Of a DNA stretch of 64,000 nt, positions 51,871-59,374 are shown one piece after another. The stretch is from Kineococcus sp. NBC_00420 (GTDB lineage Bacteria > Actinomycetota > Actinomycetes > Actinomycetales > Kineococcaceae), in NCBI RefSeq assembly GCF_036021035.1, contig NZ_CP107930.1, positions 372,001 through 436,000 of the forward strand, read 5' to 3'. Numbering within the stretch: position 1 is the first letter of the stretch; the number at the start of each line of letters is the position of its first letter. The position numbers and the translations under genes were made by a program. The notes under the pieces are model-generated. The model did not search any database and had not been told where the DNA came from. It saw nothing but the letters and a program-made list of their open reading frames with translations.

Positions 51871-52736
51871 CCAACCTCGAAGATCAGCTGCGTCAGCGAC
51901 TGCGCACCACCGCCGAGCGCGTCGTGGTCCCCCCCGACTTCGCCGCCCACGCCCACCACCGAGGAGTGCGACGTCGACGTCGACGCCGGCTGCTCCTGGT
52001 GACGCCAGTCGTCGTAGCCGCTACCGGTCTCGGTGTCCTCGCATGGTTGCTTCCCTCCCCAGCGACGACGTCGCTGACACCGGCCACCACCACGGAGACC
52101 GCCGCCACTGCGCCGGTCGAGCTCACCCCCGATCTAGAGGCGGATCTCACCGCGCTTCGACCCTCGGGACTGCTGACGGCCGGTCAGAATGACCCCTTCA
52201 CTCAGCAGATCCCCCTGTCGCAGTGGACGACCTGGTTGCCGTGTGATCAGGTCAGCAGGCACCTCGGGATCTCGTTGCCGACTTTTGACCGTCTCGATGG
52301 CTATCAGCTGCGGTGCGGCAGCCAGCGAGGGGCAGCGATCTTCGACCGTGAGGTCCCCTCGGCTCCATCAGGACTCGCCGATGAGGAAGCGACCCGGGTA
52401 GAAATCGCCTACATCCCTCCCGGGGTCGATGAGCAGACAACGACCATCGCCCAGGCCACTGCCCAGGGGATGAGCTGGATCCTCATCTCCTACGGCGGCG
52501 ACCTCGGCGGGAGCGGGGGTGAAGCCCCCGGAGCCGGGCGGTTGGGGCAGCCGGACACCACGGCAGTGTCCTTGCGCACCGGGGAAAGCGCAGTCGCGTG
52601 GATGGCGGAGTCCGGGACGACGATCGGATGGACCTCCACGGTCGGTGGCCATGCTTTCGCCCTCAGCATGTATCAACCGCGAACCCCCCTAGAAAGTGTC
52701 CGCGTCTTCAGTGGTGGCCACGACGTCCCGCTGTAG
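51867..52736 (+). CDS. Single-pass membrane partner of the ECF sigma factor
   Basis: A 289-residue protein beginning at a GTG overlapping the sigma gene stop. A short cytoplasmic N-terminus ends in an Arg-rich block (RRRRRRRLLL), followed by one membrane helix (VTPVVVAATGLGVLAWLL) and a Thr/Ala linker. The extracytoplasmic domain contains two cysteines (WLPCDQ and LRCGSQ). The arrangement fits an anti-sigma or sigma-linked membrane sensor, although no zinc anti-sigma motif is seen. Confidence 0.75.
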   Translation: MTNLEDQLRQRLRTTAERVVVPPDFAAHAHHRGVRRRRRRRLLLVTPVVVAATGLGVLAWLLPSPATTSLTPATTTETAATAPVELTPDLEADLTALRPSGLLTAGQNDPFTQQIPLSQWTTWLPCDQVSRHLGISLPTFDRLDGYQLRCGSQRGAAIFDREVPSAPSGLADEEATRVEIAYIPPGVDEQTTTIAQATAQGMSWILISYGGDLGGSGGEAPGAGRLGQPDTTAVSLRTGESAVAWMAESGTTIGWTSTVGGHAFALSMYQPRTPLESVRVFSGGHDVPL

Positions 52737-52782
52737 GCACGCCGAAGGCGTATGCCGCGCGGTAGTTCTGGGCCAACTAGAG

Positions 52783-52828
52783 ACGCACGGTCATCCCGCG
52801 GTGCGCGTGAAGCGCGCGGTCATCCGCG
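52783..52828 (+). repeat. Dispersed polar repeat, double copy
   Basis: CGCACGGTCATCCCGCGGTG then CGCGCGGTCATCCGCG, directly after the sigma partner gene. Confidence 0.75.
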
Positions 52829-52925
52829 AACCTGGTGCTGGGTGACCTCGGATCACCTACTTCGTCGGGAAGTCTTCGTCGGGAAGTCGCTGACGGACTG
52901 AGGTTCCGCAGGACATGCTGCTGCG

Positions 52926-53279
52926 GTGAAGGACTGGAGCGGCTACCCCCTGCAGCCGGGGGAACCGGAGTACACCGACGATGACCGCTTCTGGGACGGA
53001 ACCCGCACCTACCACCTGACCAGCGACCGAGTGTGGAAGCGCGAAAGCGACCTACTCAACGCCGCCGACGTCATGGTTTTCAACCTCCTCGACTGCAGCC
53101 CCAACCCCCACGTGGGGTCAAAACGCGTGGCCACCGACTCCGAACGGCGCAAGATCGTCAAAGCCGGTCTGGTCCGCTTCGTGGACAATGAAGGCGGGCT
53201 GCAGCGCTGGGAGAGTAAGGACGGTACGGTGCTCGCCCTGCTCCTCGGCGAGCTACGCAGTCCACGTATCCCCTTCTAG
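52926..53279 (+). CDS. Hypothetical protein, 117 residues
   Basis: GTG 52926 opens a short globular protein with WSGYPLQPGEPEYTDDDRFW, RKIVKAGLVRFVDNEGGLQR and a C-terminal LALLLGELRSPRIPF. No membrane segment or known motif. Repeat copies lie on both sides. Confidence 0.65.
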   Translation: MKDWSGYPLQPGEPEYTDDDRFWDGTRTYHLTSDRVWKRESDLLNAADVMVFNLLDCSPNPHVGSKRVATDSERRKIVKAGLVRFVDNEGGLQRWESKDGTVLALLLGELRSPRIPF

Positions 53280-53315
53280 CAGCAGCGCTCCCTTCGCTCC
53301 CTGCAGCCGAGGCCT

Positions 53316-53372
53316 CAACCGCAAGGGCATCCCGCAGTGCGCAGGCGTGCGGTGATCCCCCGCTGCGCGTAG
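53316..53372 (+). repeat. Dispersed polar repeat, diverged double copy
   Basis: GCAAGGGCATCCCGCAGTGC and then GCGGTGATCCCCCGCTGCGC. Confidence 0.55.
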
Positions 53373-53609
53373 TCGCTGTCGCAAGCAGATGGGTGGCACC
53401 CAGACACCGAGCCCACTCTCAGCCCAGCGTCCCACCAGACTGACGCCGTTGAGAGCCACAGCAGCCGCGTAGGAGACCCACCCATGCAGGTCCTGTTCGA
53501 CAGTAACGTTCACGTGCACTACGGCTTCATCAAGCTGCAACACGAAGACGCCGACCCGATAGCCGACCTCGACGGCGCCTGGACTGTTCCCGGTTTAGTA
53601 GACACGGGA

Positions 53610-54446
53610 TTAAGCTGCGAGTTCAGCAATCTGATCGATGTTTCGGTAGCCTAACTCAAACTCTCGCGGTGTCAAATATCCGAGCGTCGAATGACGCCGG
53701 ATCGTGTTGTAGTAGTTCTCGATCCAGTCGAACGTCGCCCGTTTCACATGATCCAGACTCGGCCAGGGGCGGGGGTGGATGAGTTCCTTCTTGTAGGTCG
53801 CGAAGAACGATTCCGAGACGGCGTTGTCGTAACAGATTCCGGTCCGCCCCAGGGAGCGGCGAACGCCGTTCCTCGCGCAGAACCTGTCGAACTGTTTCGA
53901 GGTGTACTGGCAGCCGCGGTCGGAGTGGAAGATCACACCCGCCGGGGGTTGGCGATGCTTGATCGCCATCAACAACGCGGCCTCGATCAAGTCGGTGCGC
54001 ATGTGCGTGTCCACCGCGTAGCCCACGACCGCGCGCGAGTGCAGGTCGATGACGGTTGCCAGATACACCCAGCCGTTCCAGGTCTTGATGTAGGTGACGT
54101 CTCCGCACCAGCGGGTGTTGGCCTCTGCGGCGGTGAAGTCACGGCCGATGAGATCTGGCGCAGCGACCGGATCCGCTCCGCGGATCGTGGTGCGTTTCCA
54201 CGCCTTCGGGTGCCGCCCAGCCATTTTCAGGCCGCTCATGAGCCGGTGGACGCGCTTGAGGCCGACCCGGACGCCCTGGGCGCGCAGCTGGGCCAGGACC
54301 CGACGTCGGCCGGGGTTGGCGCGCAACTTCTCGTGGATCGCGATGATCAACTGCCGCAGGGCGGCGTCGTCGACCTCACGGGCCGAGAGTCCCCGTCCGC
54401 GCCAGGCGTAGTAGCCCGAACGGGACACATCCAGCTGAGTGCACAT
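53610..54446 (-). CDS. IS3-family transposase OrfB
   Basis: A 278-residue catalytic subunit counted from ATG 54446; the natural product is probably an OrfAB fusion made by frameshifting upstream. An HTH_21 segment (LDVSRSGYYAWRGR) precedes the DDE integrase domain: Asp in WCGDVTYIKT, Asp in FHSDRGCQY and Glu in NAVSESFFATYKKE. OrfB itself is intact. Confidence 0.9.
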   Translation of the reverse strand: MCTQLDVSRSGYYAWRGRGLSAREVDDAALRQLIIAIHEKLRANPGRRRVLAQLRAQGVRVGLKRVHRLMSGLKMAGRHPKAWKRTTIRGADPVAAPDLIGRDFTAAEANTRWCGDVTYIKTWNGWVYLATVIDLHSRAVVGYAVDTHMRTDLIEAALLMAIKHRQPPAGVIFHSDRGCQYTSKQFDRFCARNGVRRSLGRTGICYDNAVSESFFATYKKELIHPRPWPSLDHVKRATFDWIENYYNTIRRHSTLGYLTPREFELGYRNIDQIAELAA

Positions 54447-54499
54447 GAACGTGACGGGGTAAGTCTTGGAGTCGTCCCAGTCCGCGATCGCCGCGAAGA

Positions 54500-54794
54500 T
54501 TACTTCTGGTCTTTCGCAAACCAGGACGCTACTTTTTTTGCGAACTCAGCTTCCATCCGCAGTTGCCGATTCTCTGCGCGGAGGCGTTCGAGTTCGGCGT
54601 TCTCCTTCGTCCAGTGGCGGCTGGGTCGTCTCGCCCTGGCGGGAGTCGCGTTCTTTCTTCACCCACTTGCCTAACGTCATCTCGTGTACGCCGATGTTGC
54701 GGGCGACCTCGGCGATGGATCGGTGGTCGTCCAGGACGCAGGCTATCGCTTGAGTCTTGTACTCATCGGTGAAGTGCCGGCGGGTCGAACCCAT
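54500..54794 (-). pseudogene. IS3-family OrfA with an internal frameshift
   Basis: ATG 54794 begins MGSTRRHFTDEYKTQAIACV, the helix-turn-helix of OrfA. Near 54615 the frame slips: the expected leucine-zipper sequence KENAELERLRAENRQLRMEA and its end ASWFAKDQK lie in another frame ending at TAA 54500. The natural frame from ATG ends at 54546. The slip would prevent normal OrfAB production, so the element is probably no longer self-mobile. Confidence 0.65.
54533..54539 (-). other. A7 slippery site for programmed -1 frameshifting
   Basis: Seven A residues on the minus strand (GCAAAAAAAGT) sit at the end of orfA. A -1 slip joins FAKK to SSVLVCERPEV, which continues open into OrfB, as expected for IS3 elements. 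Confidence 0.7.
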
Positions 54795-55294
54795 TGTTGG
54801 TGCCTGCTTTCATGTCAGGCAGCCAATCCGAGTGTCCACCGAACCGGGAACGGTCCAGCCGTCCGCGGTCAGGCCAACGGCCTGTGCGGAGCAGCCTTCC
54901 CCGGACGACTGCACCTGTTCACCGGCCTGCACACCGGCGACGTCCCCCTGCGTATGGAGTTACACGAGAAAGCCCCAACCGTGGACCTTGACTGGGAGGA
55001 GGTCGTCGAAGCCACCTTGGTCACCGAGCCCGGCCCGTACTGGCTCAGCACCTTCAACTGGTGGCAGGAGCTGGAGACACCAGATGCCGGGACCTATCGC
55101 GTCCGTTGGTCGGCCAACGGCATGGACGAAGCTCACGACCTCACTCGACTGTCCGGCGAGCCAGCCCGCGACAGGTACCTGCTGCAGCTGTGGCCGGCTC
55201 CAGCTGCCCCTGACGTAGTGATCCGCCAGCACGCGCGCATCGCTGAGCAGTACCACCGGTCAGCCACTCAGCCCCCGTCTCGCTAGGCCTCACT

Positions 55295-55316
55295 GCACCG
55301 CCCCCGAGGGCGGTGC
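55295..55316 (+). terminator. Hairpin terminator-like structure
   Basis: GCACCGCCC and GGGCGGTGC form a perfect 9-bp stem with loop CCGA, eight bases after the split gene ends at 55286. No U-tract follows. Confidence 0.55.
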
Positions 55317-55340
55317 GTACATGCGCTCTACAACGCGCAG

Positions 55341-55369
55341 GCGCACGGTCATCCCGCAGTGCGCGCGGG
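55341..55369 (+). repeat. Dispersed polar repeat, hairpin form
   Basis: GCGCACGGTCATCCCGCAGT followed by GCGCGCG. Confidence 0.75.
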
Positions 55370-55372
55370 CGC

Positions 55373-55492
55373 TCAGAAAAGTTTGAAGCAAGCGGCGGTC
55401 ACGAAGGCGACACCGAAGGTGCCGAACATGATGATCTTGCCGGTGCGGCTTGTAGGACTCCAACCGCCTCCGGGAGAGGGATCCCAAGGCAT
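55373..55492 (-). CDS. Micro-membrane protein, 39 residues
   Basis: ATG 55492 begins MPWDPSPGGGWSPTSRTGK and continues into a hydrophobic segment IIMFGTFGVAFVTAACF before ending KLF. It starts 13 bases after the stop of the next small gene on the same strand. No strong ribosome site; coupling to the upstream small gene is possible. Confidence 0.5.
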   Translation of the reverse strand: MPWDPSPGGGWSPTSRTGKIIMFGTFGVAFVTAACFKLF

Positions 55493-55505
55493 CAGCTACC
55501 GCACC

Positions 55506-55613
55506 TCACTTCTTGCGCCGAGCGAAGCGCGCTGCGGCTCCTGCAAGGATGATCACCAGGACCACGATGAAGGCAATGGCGCCAAACGACCCACCGCCGC
55601 TGGTCGGGTCCAC
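55506..55613 (-). CDS. Micro-membrane protein, 35 residues
   Basis: GTG 55613 is preceded by a perfect GGAGG at five bases. The product is a Gly/Ser start (MDPTSGGGSFG), one membrane helix (AIAFIVVLVIILAGAA) and a basic end (RFARRKK). The strong ribosome site and clean topology support a real gene. Function unknown. Confidence 0.65.
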   Translation of the reverse strand: MDPTSGGGSFGAIAFIVVLVIILAGAAARFARRKK

Positions 55614-55710
55614 GTAGTCCTCCAGAGATCACGAGACCCGCAGGCTACTGCTGGACCCCATTTAGAGCTCGCCGCAGAGGCAGCGGCGTACTCCGGATGG
55701 GGCCACTAAC

Positions 55711-55768
55711 GCACGATCATTTCGCGATGCGCGTGAAGCGCATGGTCATCCCGCCGTCCATGCGGGCG
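55711..55768 (+). repeat. Dispersed polar repeat, double copy
   Basis: GCACGATCATTTCGCGATGC followed by GCATGGTCATCCCGCCGTCC, between two micro-membrane genes. Confidence 0.65.
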
Positions 55769-55808
55769 GTAGCCGCCAGGCCGCAACGTGACCAAGGTCA
55801 GGGGTGGC

Positions 55809-55913
55809 CTACTTCCGACGGCGAGAGCGTTCGATCAGGACGCCCACCACGATGACGACGGCCACCAGCACGACCCCCAGCCAGCCCGGGATGGACCCGC
55901 CATGACCGCCCAC
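55809..55913 (-). CDS. Micro-membrane protein, 34 residues
   Basis: GTG 55913 with GGGGGAC upstream gives a Gly-rich start (GGHGGSIPGW), one helix (LGVVLVAVVIVVGVLI) and a basic end (ERSRRRK). It is a structural look-alike of the 35-residue protein at 55506-55613. An upstream in-frame extension (SEAIKRAGALLGDE) could make it longer, ~50 residues. Confidence 0.58.
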   Translation of the reverse strand: MGGHGGSIPGWLGVVLVAVVIVVGVLIERSRRRK

Positions 55914-55959
55914 TTCGTCCCCCAAGAGTGCTCCAGCCCGCTTGATCGCCTCCGACGAT

Positions 55960-55997
55960 CTCACGGTCACCCCGCTGGCCAGAACGTTCTAGACGCC
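55960..55997 (+). repeat. Dispersed polar repeat, diverged CTGGCCAGAACGTTC variant
   Basis: CTCACGGTCACCCCGCTGGC followed by CAGAACGTTCTAGACGCC. Confidence 0.6.
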
Positions 55998-56077
55998 ACA
56001 GCTCACCAGGAAGAGCAAGCCCCACCACCGTTCGGAGCCTGGTGTAACCACCGGCACCCCTGCGGACACTAGGCAGT

Positions 56078-56668
56078 GTGGACACCCGCACCGAGGACAC
56101 CTTGTGGGCCGCCGCCCGTAACGGCGACGGTGATGCCTTCGGCGTCCTCTTCGACCGTCACCACCCCCGGGTCCACCGCCACGCCACCCGCCTGCTGACT
56201 TCGCGCGCAGACGCCGAAGACGTCACCGCCTCGACCTTCCTCGAAGCCTGGCGCCGCCGTGACCACGTGCGCCTGGTCAACGCCTCCGTCCTGCCCTGGC
56301 TGCTGGTCACCACCACCAACCTCGCCCGCAACACCCACCGCGGCGCCCGCCGCTATCGCGACTTCCTACAACGCCTACCGCGCGAGGCCACCGTGCCCGA
56401 CGCCGCCGAGACCGCCCTGTCCGGACCTCTCAGCCTCGATGGGCAGTTGAACGCGGCCTTGGCCACCCTGCGCCCGATCGACCAGCAGCTCATCAGCCTC
56501 GTCGTCCTCGAAGACGTCACCCTCACCGACGCCGCGACCGTCCTGGGTCTCACCCCCGGAGCGGCCAAGACCCGCATGCACCGCGCTAACGCCCGACTGC
56601 GGGCCGCCCTTGGCGATCCCCCCTCTCCCGCTCACCTCCATCCCGCGTCTGAAGGGCAGCACTCATGA
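56078..56668 (+). CDS. ECF sigma factor
   Basis: A 196-residue sigma-70 family protein starting at GTG 56078. Region 2 is AFGVLFDRHHPRVHRHATRL and ADAEDVTASTFLEAWRRRD; region 4 is LRPIDQQLISLVVLEDVTLT with DAATVLGLTPGAAKTRMHRA. The stop overlaps the ATG of the downstream membrane-protein gene. Second of three sigma/partner pairs. Confidence 0.9.
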   Translation: MDTRTEDTLWAAARNGDGDAFGVLFDRHHPRVHRHATRLLTSRADAEDVTASTFLEAWRRRDHVRLVNASVLPWLLVTTTNLARNTHRGARRYRDFLQRLPREATVPDAAETALSGPLSLDGQLNAALATLRPIDQQLISLVVLEDVTLTDAATVLGLTPGAAKTRMHRANARLRAALGDPPSPAHLHPASEGQHS

Positions 56669-57516
56669 GCGATCCGCAGCTGAACTCTTCCCTGGACTTG
56701 CCGCTGGATCCCGTCTTCCGCGACGCCCTGCGCAAGGAGCTCGTCCGCACTGTCGACACCACACCAGCGCCCCGGCCGCCCCGCCGATGGACACAGCGCT
56801 GGACACGGCGACGGACCCGGCGCTGGACGCGGCGGCGCACGCTCACCCTCAGCGCAGTCCTGCTCGTGGGCCTCGGGGGCGGCGGGGCCGCGGTCGCCAC
56901 CGGCGCCCTGCCCCTACCCGGGGCCGACCAGGTCGTCCTGCACGGACCGGCCAGCACCGTCGTCCACACCGGCCCCGCCACCGTCGACCTCGGAGATCGA
57001 CCCGCAGGCACCACCAGCGTCGAACTGGTCTTGACCTGCCTGAGCCCGGGTGGTTTCTCCTTCGCGGACGGGGCGGGCATGACGTGCTCAGCTGAAGACG
57101 TCGCGCGAGAAGGTGGAGCGGGCGGTGCTGGCTACACCCTGGCCTTGAAACCAGGCCAGACGTCCACCCAGATCACCGCGGCCGCTGGCACCCGCTGGTC
57201 GCTGACCAGCACCTACTCCACCCACACCCCCACCGACTGGGCCACCAACGCCAACGGCGACACCTACGGCGTTACCAAGGACTGCGGGGGTCAATTCGTC
57301 GTACAGGTCGACGGATGCGAACCCGACCTGGTCGCAGTAGTGGCCAGCAACGGCCAACAGGGATACGCCTACAACACCGACCTCAACCCCCAACCAACCT
57401 TCACCTCACCCGCCGATGCCCTGGCCTGGCAGAAGTCCAACCCACCTGCAGCGCACACCATCCCCGTCTACACCTCCGACGGGGTCACCGTCATCGGTGA
57501 ATTTCAGACCGGCTGA
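56665..57516 (+). CDS. Single-pass membrane partner of the ECF sigma factor
   Basis: A 283-residue protein. The cytoplasmic part contains an Arg/Trp/Thr tandem (RRWTQRWTRRRTRRWTRRRT) encoded by degenerate short repeats, followed by one helix (LTLSAVLLVGLGGGGAAVA). The outer domain has cysteines in LTCLSPGGFSF, GMTCSAED, KDCGGQ and DGCEPD. Gene order and 4-base overlap match an anti-sigma or sigma-linked sensor. No known anti-sigma motif is seen. Confidence 0.75.
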   Translation: MSDPQLNSSLDLPLDPVFRDALRKELVRTVDTTPAPRPPRRWTQRWTRRRTRRWTRRRTLTLSAVLLVGLGGGGAAVATGALPLPGADQVVLHGPASTVVHTGPATVDLGDRPAGTTSVELVLTCLSPGGFSFADGAGMTCSAEDVAREGGAGGAGYTLALKPGQTSTQITAAAGTRWSLTSTYSTHTPTDWATNANGDTYGVTKDCGGQFVVQVDGCEPDLVAVVASNGQQGYAYNTDLNPQPTFTSPADALAWQKSNPPAAHTIPVYTSDGVTVIGEFQTG

Positions 57517-57637
57517 CCCAGCACATGGTCGTACCGCGGTCCGGGGCTGCGGCCGTCGACGACGTCGCGCGCATATTGAAATCGCTGGGAGCGAGATGAA
57601 GCAGGGCGATCATCCGCCCAAGCCCTCACACCACCCA

Positions 57638-57710
57638 AGACCTCCATCCCCAATACCACGGTGTGGTGGTCTCAGGGATGGTTCACGCAGGGGCCTGAAA
57701 ACCCCACACC
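57638..57710 (+). ncRNA. Structured leader with mutually exclusive helices
   Basis: In the 57517-57755 gap several complementary segments overlap. CCATCCC (57644-57650) pairs with GGGATGG (57675-57681), ACCAC (57655-57659) with GTGGT (57663-57667), AGACC (57638-57642) with GGTCT (57668-57672), GGGG (57690-57693) with CCCC (57702-57705), and GGTGTGG (57660-57666) with CCACACC (57704-57710). These cannot all form at once, suggesting a switch, terminator or pseudoknot ahead of the 57756 gene. Not matched to a known class. Confidence 0.35.
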
Positions 57711-57755
57711 CTCCTGGAAGACTCGCCAGATGATCACGATTCAGGTGCTGCGACC

Positions 57756-58355
57756 GTGACTGGTCGCAGCGTGGACGGGCCGCAGGTCACTGCTCACTCG
57801 CCGCTGCGCGCCCGGCCCGCACTACGTGCTCGCCTCGCCCTGTCAGCGGTAGCGGCCCTGGTCCTGGTGGGCGCTGCTTTCGCGGTGCGCGACGAGCCCG
57901 CCGCGGCCCCCCTGTCTGGCGCCGACGAACTGGCCCAAGGCGCCGCGCAGCGAGTCGTCGACGACGTGCAGGACTACGTCCAGACCGGGCGCATCCCTGG
58001 AGAGCTCGATCCCGACGGCGCAGCAGTGACACCCCTCCGTGTCGACGACATCCGAGACTGGCTGCAAGAACCGCCGGCCACGTACTGGAAGGGCCGGTCC
58101 AAGGAGTCGTGGCGGGTGCTCAGCAGCGACGTCCCGACTGCCGGTGGCCCGACTGCCGGTGGCTCGACCTCGCCGGCGGAGGCCACCTTCGTCCTCGCCG
58201 TTTACCTGCTCTCCCAGGACACCAGCTTCGTCAACAGCTCCGAGTGGGGCCGCACCTGCTTGCGACTGCACGTCGAGCCCGCGGCCTACGTCGTTCAGCA
58301 CCAGCGGGTGGCGTGCGCTGACGACGTCCCAGAAAAGGGACTGCCGCACTACTGA
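57756..58355 (+). CDS. Membrane-anchored hypothetical protein, 199 residues
   Basis: GTG 57756. A basic N-terminus precedes one helix (LALSAVAALVLVGAAFAV), so the ~150-residue remainder is extracytoplasmic. It includes DDVQDYVQTGRIPGELDPDG, a TAGG-rich short tandem and two cysteines (RTCLRLHVE and RVACADDV). It resembles the outer domains of the sigma partners only in general layout. Function unknown. Confidence 0.65.
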   Translation: MTGRSVDGPQVTAHSPLRARPALRARLALSAVAALVLVGAAFAVRDEPAAAPLSGADELAQGAAQRVVDDVQDYVQTGRIPGELDPDGAAVTPLRVDDIRDWLQEPPATYWKGRSKESWRVLSSDVPTAGGPTAGGSTSPAEATFVLAVYLLSQDTSFVNSSEWGRTCLRLHVEPAAYVVQHQRVACADDVPEKGLPHY

Positions 58356-58370
58356 CTCGAGCACCTCAAC

Positions 58371-58395
58371 TTCACGGTCATCCCGCCATCCGGGG
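58371..58395 (+). repeat. Dispersed polar repeat
   Basis: TTCACGGTCATCCCGCCATC followed by CGGGG. Confidence 0.7.
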
Positions 58396-58472
58396 GTATT
58401 CGGGTCGGAAGTACCTGGCTCAGGGTCCAACGGTGCCACGCTCGCCAACGAAACCCGATCATGGAGGTTGGT

Positions 58473-58661
58473 GTGCGCCGCGAGGTCATCCAGGACTGCG
58501 TGCAGCTGTCTGCCTGGGTCTTCTTCACCCTCGTAGTGCTGGATAGCGACGTCAGTCGATGGCTGGTCACCCTTGGGTTCGTGCTGATCGCCTTGCAGGT
58601 TCTGGTGCTGGTCCGGCGCGTCGTCCGCATCCGGCGTGAGCGGGCCCGGCACACGCCTTGA
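58473..58661 (+). CDS. Small two-helix membrane protein, 62 residues
   Basis: GTG 58473 has a perfect GGAGG at five bases, which decides the start over ATG 58461. Two hydrophobic segments (LSAWVFFTLVVL and LVTLGFVLIALQVLVLV) flank a short polar loop (DSDVSR), and the tail is strongly basic (RRVVRIRRERARH). Function unknown. Confidence 0.65.
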   Translation: MRREVIQDCVQLSAWVFFTLVVLDSDVSRWLVTLGFVLIALQVLVLVRRVVRIRRERARHTP

Positions 58662-58666
58662 GAACC

Positions 58667-58690
58667 GCACGGTCGTCCCGCCATCCGGTC
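58667..58690 (+). repeat. Dispersed polar repeat
   Basis: CGCACGGTCGTCCCGCCATC, diverged. Confidence 0.55.
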
Positions 58691-58795
58691 GCGGTGAGGA
58701 GTCCTGCACCGGTCTCGACACGGGCGCCGCCCGCCGCCACCGACACCGAACCCACCCCGCGTGCAACGTTCGGTGCTGTGAGGCGTCTAAGCAGT

Positions 58796-59374
58796 GTGAG
58801 AGCCGACGACGTCGCCAGCAGGCGCGCCCGCAGCGACAGGCCCGCAAGGTCGTTCGCTGGCACGGCAGCGGGTTGGGGCACCGGTGGTGTCACCGACGAC
58901 GCCGGCTACCAGACGCTGTTCGAGCAGCACTTCCACCCCACTGTCCGCCTCGCCCGCCTCCTCGGCGCCGACGACCCCGAAGACATCGCCCAGGAAGCCT
59001 TCGTGCGCCTACACCGCCACCACCACCGCCTGCACGAGTCGAACTCGGCCCTGGCCTACCTGCGCCGCACCACCGCAAACCTGACCACCTCCCGCCTGCG
59101 TCACCTGCGGGTGGTGCACCGCACCCCCGGTGACGCCACCCGCGTCCATGCCTCCGCTGAGGACAGCGCCCTGGCCGCTGAACGCGTCGACCACCTCCTC
59201 GCCGCCGTGCAGCGCCTGCCGCGCCGCCAACGCCACGCGCTGATCCTGCGGTACTGGATGGACCTGCCCGTCGCCGAAGTCGCTGAGGCCCTGCAGATAC
59301 CGGTGGGGACGGCGAAGTCCGACATCTCCCGCGCTCAGCGCACTTTGGCGACCCGCCTGGAGGACCTGGCATGA
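58796..59374 (+). CDS. ECF sigma factor
   Basis: Sigma-70 family protein of about 192 residues. Region 2 is YQTLFEQHFHPTVRLARLLG and DPEDIAQEAFVRLHRH; region 4 is VQRLPRRQRHALILRYWMDL followed by VAEVAEALQIPVGTAKSDIS. The start is uncertain: the frame is open to 58658, GTG 58796 is the nearest plausible start to the conserved domain, and another GTG lies at 58778. The stop overlaps the next gene by 4 bases. Third sigma/partner pair. Confidence 0.87.
   Translation: MRADDVASRRARSDRPARSFAGTAAGWGTGGVTDDAGYQTLFEQHFHPTVRLARLLGADDPEDIAQEAFVRLHRHHHRLHESNSALAYLRRTTANLTTSRLRHLRVVHRTPGDATRVHASAEDSALAAERVDHLLAAVQRLPRRQRHALILRYWMDLPVAEVAEALQIPVGTAKSDISRAQRTLATRLEDLA

Larger units (their letters stand above)
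53586..54851 (-). mobile_element. IS3-family insertion sequence (second type)
   Basis: A 1266-bp element with inverted ends GTTCCCGGTT. It contains orfA and orfB on the minus strand, related by a -1 frameshift window. No clear target duplication is visible. It differs from the IS3 copies at 25.6 and 61.9 kb. Confidence 0.83.
53483..55286 (+). pseudogene. Hypothetical gene split by an IS3 element
   Basis: ATG 53483, with GGAG eight bases upstream, begins MQVLFDSNVHVHYGFIKLQH and reaches ADLDGAW where the IS3 left end starts (53586). The 3' part resumes after the right end (54852) as GPAVRGQANGLCGAAFPGRL and runs to 55286 through LSTFNWWQELETPDAGTYRV. Joined, it would be a protein of about 178 residues. 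The sequence looks globular, and the second half is Trp/Glu-rich. Family not recognised. Confidence 0.65.

Noticed and set aside
30264-53372. Integron cassette array
   Set aside because: No integron integrase is visible, genes face both directions and the repeat lacks recognisable attC architecture.
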